Assembly: GCA_019752245.1 (NCBI GenBank)
Contig: JAIEMH010000030.1
Location: forward strand, 1 to 5,060
Length of the DNA stretch: 5,060 nucleotides
Reading direction: 5' to 3'
Source: Flavobacteriaceae bacterium
Lineage (GTDB): Bacteria > Bacteroidota > Bacteroidia > Flavobacteriales > Flavobacteriaceae
The notes beneath the pieces were generated by a model that was not told where the DNA came from, searched no databases, and saw only the letters and a program-made list of their open reading frames with translations. Of this stretch, positions 1 to 5,060 are shown piece by piece. Position 1 is the stretch's first letter. Every line of letters starts with the position of its first letter. Position numbers and translations under genes: made by a program.

Positions 1-1662
1 GGCTTGGTCAGTTGGTAGTATATCTACAAAAGCAAAACGTCTTTTTATAGCGTAATCAATATGACCAACACTTCTGTCGGCGGTATTCATTGTACCTATT
101 ATAAACAAATTTGAGGGTAAAATAAGTTCGTTTTTCTTATCTATTGCATACATACTTTCTACAGGCTCGTCTCGATATTCTAATGCATAAATTAATTCAC
201 CTAATACAGACGGAAGATTAGCTCTGTTAATTTCATCAATTATTAATACATAATTTTTTAGTTCTTCTTTTTCAGTTGTAGTGGCTATAAAGTCTATTTT
301 GTTTTCTTCTAAAAAACTTTTAAACAAGTCAAGGACTCTGACATAATAGCTTGCATGCCATTTAGCTAATCCTGATAAGTTTTGATTATGTATTAAATCT
401 TGTCTTTCAAAATTTTCATCCAAATAAGCTTGCTTTATATCCTTAAAAAGCATTCTATTACCTTTTTTTGACCAACCCTTTAATCCTTTATACCTAAAAG
501 CATCTTCATTTAATTCAACTAAAAACACAGAATCCGTCAACTCAATATTTTCATTCTTCTCTAATTCTTCTGATATAAAATATATAAACTTTTCAAATTG
601 TTCGTTTAACCATTTTTCCTTTGATAATTCAGTAGCTCCTTTTTGACTGTCGAGTTTGTTCTTCAATGCTTTTTCAGCAAAATCCGCAAGAATTTTGTTT
701 TCTGTTTTAAATAAAACTCCTTCACCATTTTCATTTGGAACAGAAACTATTCCTCGTACAAAATCTTCATATGTATAACTTGGATGAAATTGAATAAGTT
801 TGAATTGGTCTGAATCATAATTATTGATATTATCAATAATTTCAGGAATACTTTCATATATATATTTAGCCACTGCTGCGCTATAGGGATCAGTACCACC
901 CTTTTGTTCTCCTTTATTCCATTTTTGATTATAATACCACTTAATAATTTCTGCAAATGACGGTGAATACTCACTCATATTTGTTAATTGAAGCTTTACA
1001 TTATTTCCACTTATTGAAAGAATAGTGTATAAACTTTTATCTTTGACACTAGGAATAACTTGACCAGGTTTAAGAAATTGTTTAATCTCATTTTTTGTAA
1101 TTTGAGTTGGTTTTGATTTTATATTTCTACCAGACCCAATCATGTTTTGAGCAATTTTTTTTGCTAATCTAGTTTTACCAGTTCCAGGTGGACCTTGTAG
1201 AATGATTTGTTTTTTGCTTGAAAGTATTTCAATATATTTTTCCATTTCGATTATTTTTTTGGAATTTTTATAAAAGGCATCAATGAATATCCATGTAGAA
1301 GTTTTATTAATCAATCTTTCAAGTGTCCCTTGTGGCTGTGGAAATTTTTCTTTACTAGTATACCAATTTATAGCGTCGACATAACGATAATAATCATGGT
1401 GAAACTTTGATTTTATTTGTGGGTCTTGAAATGAATCACTTTTAATTTTGCATATAGCAATTGGTTTATTTCCCTCATGAACAAATATGATGTCACCGAT
1501 TTTTAAACCATTTGAATTTTTTCCTGTGAAGTAATCACACTGAATATCTACCCAATCTCCCGTTCCAATAATAGGATCAGGCTCTTTTAACATTATTGAT
1601 GAATCAATTTTACCACTATTCCTGCCCCAAGGTTGATTCATTTGTATATGCCAGTATTTCAT
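1..1662 (-). CDS. mcrB: McrB-family AAA+ GTPase with N-terminal EVE-like domain, 3'-truncated by the window edge
   Basis: The frame is open from the ATG at 1662 to the window edge, giving 554 residues with no stop, already longer than E. coli McrB (459 aa). Residues 1-130 form an EVE-like reader domain: KYWHIQMNQPWGR (2-14), a GDWVDIQCDYFTG stretch, IGDIIFVHEGNKPIAICKIK (55-74) and a late aromatic segment. The motor follows: Walker A GPPGTGKT (157-164), the family motif FHPSYTYEDFVRGI (292-305), Walker B VLIIDEINRAN (472-482), the McrB signature GTMNTADRS (523-531) and the arginine pair before FAF in YAIKRRFAF (537-545). Two insertions split the core. One lies at about 195-270, with KPGQVIPS, YTILSISG and DPYSAAVAKYIYE; the other is a mostly helical block at about 335-455. 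McrB proteins form GTP-driven hexamers that bind modified DNA and need McrC for cleavage. No mcrC is visible, and it would lie below position 1. The ATG directly abuts the preceding stop (TAAATG), implying coupled translation. Confidence 0.9.
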   Translation of the reverse strand, partial: MKYWHIQMNQPWGRNSGKIDSSIMLKEPDPIIGTGDWVDIQCDYFTGKNSNGLKIGDIIFVHEGNKPIAICKIKSDSFQDPQIKSKFHHDYYRYVDAINWYTSKEKFPQPQGTLERLINKTSTWIFIDAFYKNSKKIIEMEKYIEILSSKKQIILQGPPGTGKTRLAKKIAQNMIGSGRNIKSKPTQITKNEIKQFLKPGQVIPSVKDKSLYTILSISGNNVKLQLTNMSEYSPSFAEIIKWYYNQKWNKGEQKGGTDPYSAAVAKYIYESIPEIIDNINNYDSDQFKLIQFHPSYTYEDFVRGIVSVPNENGEGVLFKTENKILADFAEKALKNKLDSQKGATELSKEKWLNEQFEKFIYFISEELEKNENIELTDSVFLVELNEDAFRYKGLKGWSKKGNRMLFKDIKQAYLDENFERQDLIHNQNLSGLAKWHASYYVRVLDLFKSFLEENKIDFIATTTEKEELKNYVLIIDEINRANLPSVLGELIYALEYRDEPVESMYAIDKKNELILPSNLFIIGTMNTADRSVGHIDYAIKRRFAFVDILPTDQA

Positions 1663-2036
1663 TTATTTAATTTTTAATATATATTCTCCCCAAAATTCTG
1701 CCTCTAAATGACCAATATGCTTTTCTACAAAAGCAATTCCCACTTTGGTTAATTGACCAACGTTTTCGAAAGGCCCCCAATTTTCAGGCTTATAAAGTTT
1801 TGCAGGAACTAGTTTGCTATTTTTGTATGTTACTTTATAATCATTTCCTTTTTCATCTTTATCAATAAAATGAGTTTCATTCATTACTATATTCTGCGGA
1901 AATAATTCAGTTGAAGTTAACATACCTCCTATGAACTCACTGTCATTATAACCTTGATAGAAAATTATATAGTGTACACCCGCGCCCTTAGACTTATCTG
2001 AAGCTTCTAAATGTCTCCAATATTACGTTCAACCAT
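1663..2036 (-). pseudogene. Small unassigned protein gene disrupted by a probable single-base deletion near its 5' end
   Basis: An ATG at 2036 overlaps the preceding stop in the compact junction ATGGTTGA, but its frame ends after nine codons (MVERNIGDI, stop at 2009-2007). The frame one base back is open from 2022 down to the stop at 1663-1665 and reads convincingly as protein: WRHLEASDKSKGAGVHYIIF, then YQGYNDSEFIGG, then 86 further residues. That frame has no ATG, GTG or TTG between its upstream stop (2025-2023) and the ATG at 1923. Restoring one base, for example a T in the ATTGG at 2021-2017, joins MVERNI to WRHLEASDK and gives an intact protein of 124 aa. The product is not recognised. 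It has alternating hydrophobic residues suggesting a beta-rich fold, ending with VGQLTKVGIAFVEKHIG and WGEYILKIK. A start at 1923 would give only 86 aa and cut through the apparent fold. The gene could be decayed, or the shift could be a sequencing error. It ends flush against the mcrB-like start. Confidence 0.66.
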
Positions 2037-2586
2037 TTTCTTTTCTAATTTTTTTTAATTCTTCATTCTTGAAGTTTTCATTAACATAAGTCATCCAGCC
2101 CCAACCAAATAATCCAATAAAAAAAGAGATTAAACCTCCTCTAAAAAACCAAGTAGAATATTGTCTGTATTCTTCTGCGTGTTTTACCAAGACATCAATT
2201 TTTGATTTATCACTTTTTATGTTTAAATCCTCAATATCAAGTTTATCTTTTGCTTTTGATATTCTTGAGAAGGTAGAGTTAAATTGAATTTTTAAATCTT
2301 TGATTGAATTTGATATTTTTGAATCCTTAGTCATTTTTTTTAAACTATCAATTTTTATCTCAATAGTTTTTGAAGTTGAATTAAAAGATTCAACTTCATT
2401 TTTTAACTTGCAAATTTTAAGATTAATTAATTCAACTTTTTGGTCATATTTAATCTTTTCTAATTCTAACTCTTGTTGTTTTTGCAAAGGATAAAAAAGA
2501 CTTATCACAACCAAGACAATTCCATTTATAAAAAGAAATTTGAAAAGATTATCAGTATTCCATGAAAATAAACTTGATAATTCCAT
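2029..2586 (-). CDS. Membrane-anchored coiled-coil protein (TM - coiled coil - TM), unknown function
   Basis: This 185-aa protein has three visible parts. A first hydrophobic helix lies at about residues 13-33 (NLFKFLFINGIVLVVISLFY). A long Lys/Glu/Asp/Ser-rich helical region follows at about 35-140 with spaced Leu/Ile positions typical of a coiled coil (QQELELEKIKYDQKVELINL and onward). A second hydrophobic helix sits at about 146-167 (WFFRGGLISFFIGLFGWGWM), before a short charged tail (KNEELKKIRKENG). Two spans place the N- and C-termini on the same side of the membrane and the coiled coil on the other, unless one helix is not a true span. There is no catalytic motif. The ATG at 2586 is 2 bases after the stop of the reader-domain gene. 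The 3' end overlaps the start of the next gene by 8 bases, so the protein is very probably co-translated with its neighbours. By position it may be a scaffold or effector of the adjacent McrB-like system; that is inference. Confidence 0.75.
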   Translation of the reverse strand: MELSSLFSWNTDNLFKFLFINGIVLVVISLFYPLQKQQELELEKIKYDQKVELINLKICKLKNEVESFNSTSKTIEIKIDSLKKMTKDSKISNSIKDLKIQFNSTFSRISKAKDKLDIEDLNIKSDKSKIDVLVKHAEEYRQYSTWFFRGGLISFFIGLFGWGWMTYVNENFKNEELKKIRKENG

Positions 2587-2588
2587 AA

Positions 2589-3530
2589 TTAATCATTTAT
2601 GTTAATGCGATCTTTTCTTGCTTCTAATTCAGTATATGTTCTACTAATAGTATCTAAATCTGTCTGATTAATTTCTTTTACATGAATAATGTTTTGCAAA
2701 TCTTCTCTTGACAAATTATTTGGAGCTTGCATATTTGCTGCATAATTTGATGACAATAAAAAGGCTAATAAAATTAAAGCTTTACCTTTTTTAAAAATAA
2801 ATTCGATTTTACCTGGTGATTGTAAATTTAGTTTTATAGATCTATCGTCTTTAAATACTTCAAAATTAAATTCGTTATCAATAGACTCTGTAACCTTATT
2901 TATTGAATCTATTAACTTAAGGAGTGAGTCAATATTTATATCTTCTTTTTTTTCAATGTCAATTACGAAATGGATATCGTCATCTTTAATAAATAAATTA
3001 TCAATCGTTTTATCAATGTAACTTTCATAATGTTTAATATTACTTATGGCGTGTCTTGTTTGTACTATTGCATAAAAAATTGGATCTAATTCTGAAAAAT
3101 TTAAAAACTTGTGCCATTTAACTTTTCTTCTTTTTATGTAATCGCAATCGCTATCACGTAATTCCTCATAAATATTTTCCTCTTCAATTGTTCCAAAACC
3201 TAAAAAACTTGACCCTTCATTGGGCATAACAATAACATCACCGACTCTAAATTCTTGAAATCGCTTTATCTTATTATAAATTCCAGTAATTTTTCTCCTA
3301 TCTGCAGAAGATGTTGCATCCAGACCTTCTTCTTCTGAGATTTTCCCCTTTATTACCCTACCATCTTCAGAATCATTGTTCAAGTCTCGGTTTGTGATAT
3401 AATTCCAACCGATACCAATAAAATTATGTTGCCTAAAGGCTTCAAAATTATCACCACTATCAGTTCTAACAAACCAATAACCAGTATCGGTATCAATTAC
3501 TTTTACACTTTCTAATAAATTTTCAAACAT
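2589..3530 (-). CDS. EVE/PUA-like (Mrr N-terminal-type) reader-domain protein, putative modified-nucleic-acid sensor
   Basis: This is a 313-aa protein. Residues 18-165 show the pattern of EVE/PUA-superfamily domains found at the N-terminus of Mrr-like and other modification-dependent restriction proteins. The pattern is YWFVRTDSG (18-26), FIGIGW (37-42), FRVGDVIVMP (94-103), a FLGFGTI strand (109-115), the basic strand RRKVKWH (134-140) and an IVQTRHAISNI segment (155-165). Such domains typically bind modified bases in DNA or RNA. No nuclease follows: the PD-(D/E)XK core expected in a full Mrr protein is not visible. Instead residues about 185-248 look alpha/beta (DIHFVIDIEKK, a helix SLLKLIDSINKV, then SIKLNLQSPGKIEFIF). 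A short hydrophobic run (KALILLAFLLSSNYAA, 250-265) and a charged tail come next. The hydrophobic run is too short to be a confident membrane span. The gene follows a 90-base gap and ends 2 bases before the coiled-coil gene, so it is probably first in the mcrB-linked unit. Confidence is good for the domain type and low for the C-terminal half. Confidence 0.68.
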   Translation of the reverse strand: MFENLLESVKVIDTDTGYWFVRTDSGDNFEAFRQHNFIGIGWNYITNRDLNNDSEDGRVIKGKISEEEGLDATSSADRRKITGIYNKIKRFQEFRVGDVIVMPNEGSSFLGFGTIEEENIYEELRDSDCDYIKRRKVKWHKFLNFSELDPIFYAIVQTRHAISNIKHYESYIDKTIDNLFIKDDDIHFVIDIEKKEDINIDSLLKLIDSINKVTESIDNEFNFEVFKDDRSIKLNLQSPGKIEFIFKKGKALILLAFLLSSNYAANMQAPNNLSREDLQNIIHVKEINQTDLDTISRTYTELEARKDRININD

Positions 3531-3620
3531 ATTATTTAGTTTAAATTAATATTATGATGTAAACAACTAACCAAATGTTGCTCTTTACAAATTTCTAAAT
3601 ATTTCGAGTTGTATTTGTTT

Positions 3621-4166
3621 TTAATTACTTGTTTCTTGAGTTTCTTCAGCTTTCACTTTTTCCCAATATTTAATGTATTTTGTTCGCCAATCAATACGAA
3701 TTATCCTTATAATTGGAATAAACAAAATAATACTAGTACCATAAATAAAAAAATCTCTTGTTGAAGTAAAATTTTTAGTGATGAACAAAGCTATATCAAT
3801 AGCAATCAATGCAAAATAGATTAATAAAATAGTCAAACTAAAAACTAATTTATCTTTAGACTTAACTTTAAAATTTAAATAACGAGTTTCATATTTTAAA
3901 TCTCCTTGTGGTTCTAAAAATACATTGATGTATGTAGCTAATCGTATTATAGATTGTAGTATTGATATAATAATTAAACAAGAAGGATAAATTATTAGTA
4001 GAGGTAAAGCAAATAAAAATATTCTTGGTGTTGCATCTAATAAATATCCAAAAAGAACCATGCAACCACCAACAGAAAATGTCACTGTTGTAGCAATCAT
4101 ATTAGCTAAAAGGCTATATTCATCTCTTAATTTTTGGTATTCTAAACTTTGGTCAGGTGTCATCAT
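3621..4166 (-). CDS. Predicted integral membrane protein with four transmembrane segments, unknown function
   Basis: This 181-aa protein is not assigned to a named family. It opens with a charged, soluble helix (TPDQSLEYQKLRDEYSLL). Hydrophobic segments follow at about residues 20-42, 49-71, 107-130 and 138-156, giving a two-plus-two arrangement. The 35-residue connecting loop starts with a helix RLATYINVFLEP (75-86) and is otherwise basic and polar (KYETRYLNFKVKSKDK), as expected for a cytoplasmic loop. The C-terminus is charged (KYWEKVKAEETQETSN) and probably also cytoplasmic. The start is one of two tandem ATG codons (4166 or 4163), only 4 bases after the hsdS stop with no Shine-Dalgarno sequence. 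Translation therefore probably depends on coupling with hsdS. Small multi-helix membrane proteins in defence islands are often toxic or pore-forming effectors; that role is only a possibility here. It has no signal peptide and no catalytic motif that I can see. Confidence 0.75.
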   Translation of the reverse strand: MMTPDQSLEYQKLRDEYSLLANMIATTVTFSVGGCMVLFGYLLDATPRIFLFALPLLIIYPSCLIIISILQSIIRLATYINVFLEPQGDLKYETRYLNFKVKSKDKLVFSLTILLIYFALIAIDIALFITKNFTSTRDFFIYGTSIILFIPIIRIIRIDWRTKYIKYWEKVKAEETQETSN

Positions 4167-4170
4167 ATTT

Positions 4171-5060
4171 TTAATTTATCAATTTACCAACCAACCCCAA
4201 TTTAACAATTAAATCAATCATCCTTTTAGTTTTAGCCTTAGTAAATTTATCTGCTTTGGTTGTAAAACCATTTTGTTCTATTTTCCATTCTTGCATTCCT
4301 GCATAGACTATCTCTAAATCTGTGGATTGCTTGTCTAAAATTACTTTTGAAACCGTATTTAGTAATTCAATATTTTCAGTTTCTTTATTGATTAGTGGCG
4401 TTTGGTACATCTTTAGAACTTCATTTATTGCTTCAACAAATTCTTTATTTTCTGGATTTGAAAGTGCATCAAGAACTTCTATTTCTTTTGAAGTTGTAAC
4501 CACAAACACATCACCGTTTCCTTTTTTTATTTTTGATAAATAAGGATTTTTTGCCAAATCGTCTTTTAGTTGATACGAATAAGTACCAAAATTAGAATTC
4601 ATAAAAGGATAATCCAGTTTTTGATTAGTAAAGGTGTTTAAATGAAAAACTGTTTTTTGTGTGGCAACTTGACCATAATTGAGTTGGATTTTCTTTTCCA
4701 TTTGTTTGAGCATCATGGCTAAGTACAAATCATTACTCAATCTTTTGGTTACTGTTTTTTCTTTTTCTCCCCAAACCTTACCAATTCTATTCTTTATCTT
4801 TTGCTCGTAGATAGTAATCAACTCTTTATTTGCATTAATCAAAACTTGCTCATTTTCGATTTGGGAAACTATTTGTTGTTGGATTTTAATTGATGGAACT
4901 GCAATTTTTAAATCTTTAATTAGTTTGGCATTAAGATTACTTTGATTTCCTCCTCTATCATCGCTTATTTTTCTTAAATAGTTAATAACGTTAAACAATT
5001 GTTTTTCTATTAATTTAACATCTCTAAAGCGGTTTTGAATATTTACAAAAGTTCTGTTTA
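4171..5060 (-). CDS. hsdS: Type I restriction-modification specificity subunit (HsdS-like), 5'-truncated by the window edge
   Basis: The frame stays open to the window edge, so 295 C-terminal residues are visible and the true start lies beyond 5060. A TTG at 4998 is internal, because clearly coding sequence continues upstream of it. In-window residues 27-48 carry a NYLRKISDDRGGNQ-type stretch. This is followed by LKIAVPSIKIQQQIVSQIE (about 50-68) and a predicted helix ending near KVWGE. That is the usual end of a target-recognition domain plus the conserved HsdS spacer helix, which sets the distance between the two half-sites and contacts HsdM. HsdS gives the methylase and nuclease complex its DNA sequence specificity. 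After the helix comes an extension of about 195 residues, unusual for a minimal HsdS. Its segment at 125-170 (QKTVFHL, then FGTYSYQLKDDL) has a winged-helix look by eye. It could equally be the C-terminus of an HsdM-HsdS fusion or a type IIG enzyme. The next gene starts 4 bases after the stop. Confidence 0.82.
   Translation of the reverse strand, partial: NRTFVNIQNRFRDVKLIEKQLFNVINYLRKISDDRGGNQSNLNAKLIKDLKIAVPSIKIQQQIVSQIENEQVLINANKELITIYEQKIKNRIGKVWGEKEKTVTKRLSNDLYLAMMLKQMEKKIQLNYGQVATQKTVFHLNTFTNQKLDYPFMNSNFGTYSYQLKDDLAKNPYLSKIKKGNGDVFVVTTSKEIEVLDALSNPENKEFVEAINEVLKMYQTPLINKETENIELLNTVSKVILDKQSTDLEIVYAGMQEWKIEQNGFTTKADKFTKAKTKRMIDLIVKLGLVGKLIN

Noticed and set aside
747..974. 75-codon open frame on the minus strand inside the mcrB-like gene.
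   Set aside because: It overlaps the McrB core in another frame, where the EVE-McrB frame has all the conserved motifs.
1921..1932. Perfect AGGAGG just upstream of the ATG at 1923, apparently supporting an 86-aa gene start.
   Set aside because: The spacing to the ATG is a single base, too short for a working Shine-Dalgarno sequence. The bases encode Ile-Gly-Gly in a reading frame that is clearly protein-like further upstream, and none of the other genes here uses such a site.
2007..2036. Programmed -1 ribosomal frameshift as an explanation for the split gene.
   Set aside because: There is no X-XXY-YYZ slippery heptamer in the short window where the frames could switch, and no clear downstream stem. 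A lost base is simpler.
2300..2494. 64-codon plus-strand open frame opposite the coiled-coil gene.
   Set aside because: It is the antisense shadow of the repetitive Lys/Glu/Asn-rich coiled coil and shows no independent support.
3531..3600. Possible Bacteroidota-type promoter (TTTG and TAnnTTTG elements) before the reader-domain gene.
   Set aside because: Several TTTG strings occur, but no TAnnTTTG at the right spacing from an upstream TTTG could be found. No terminator-like GC hairpin with a T-run was seen either.
3531..3620. The 90-base gap contains an open stretch reading NKYNSKYLEICKEQHLVSCL in one minus-strand frame, ending just before the reader gene.
   Set aside because: It has no ATG start, its upstream part overlaps the end of the membrane-protein gene as a lysine-rich A-tract reading, and it is only about 37 codons long. 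Chance or a decayed remnant is more likely than a gene.
4322..4543. 73-codon plus-strand open frame opposite the HsdS C-terminal extension.
   Set aside because: It is the antisense shadow of a well-supported gene and has no start context or neighbouring plus-strand genes.
1..5060. Search for CRISPR repeats, insertion-sequence ends, tRNA genes, integrase genes or attachment sites.
   Set aside because: No spaced direct repeats, terminal inverted repeats, cloverleaf-like segments or recombinase genes were seen by eye. The genes are packed too tightly to leave room for most of these.

Overview
The window is AT-rich throughout, and every supportable gene lies on the minus strand, so the operon reads from position 5060 down to 1. 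The base composition, the A/T-rich leaders with no usable Shine-Dalgarno sequences, and the style of the proteins suggest a Bacteroidota (Flavobacteriia-like) chromosome. This is inference: no RNA gene or taxonomic marker is present. The content is that of a defence island.

In transcription order: (1) 5060-4171, the C-terminal part of a type I restriction-modification specificity subunit (HsdS, or an HsdM-HsdS fusion) with a long C-terminal extension; its start is outside the window. (2) 4166-3621, a 181-aa protein with four predicted membrane segments, starting 4 bases after the hsdS stop. (3) A 90-base gap, the only real intergenic space, with no convincing promoter or terminator. (4) 3530-2589, a 313-aa protein with an EVE/PUA-like N-terminal domain of the kind seen at the front of Mrr-type and other modification-dependent restriction proteins, but with no visible nuclease. 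(5) 2586-2029, a 185-aa protein built as membrane helix, long coiled coil, membrane helix. (6) 2036-1663, a gene of about 124 codons that appears broken by one missing base near its 5' end; its start overlaps the stop of gene 5 by 8 bases. (7) 1662-1, an McrB-family AAA+ GTPase with an N-terminal EVE-like domain; it follows gene 6 directly (TAAATG) and runs off the window.

Genes 4 to 7 are packed with 2, -8 and 0 bases between them and probably form one translationally coupled unit. The most economical reading is an McrBC-like, modification-dependent (type IV) restriction cassette placed behind a type I hsdS gene. Its unusual elements are two separate EVE-like reader domains, a membrane-anchored coiled-coil partner and an unassigned small protein. 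A membrane coiled-coil protein beside an McrB motor suggests a response that may act at or through the inner membrane. That is inference, and no effector nuclease is visible here. The decisive missing information is what follows the mcrB-like gene below position 1 (an mcrC gene, or hsdR) and what precedes hsdS above 5060.
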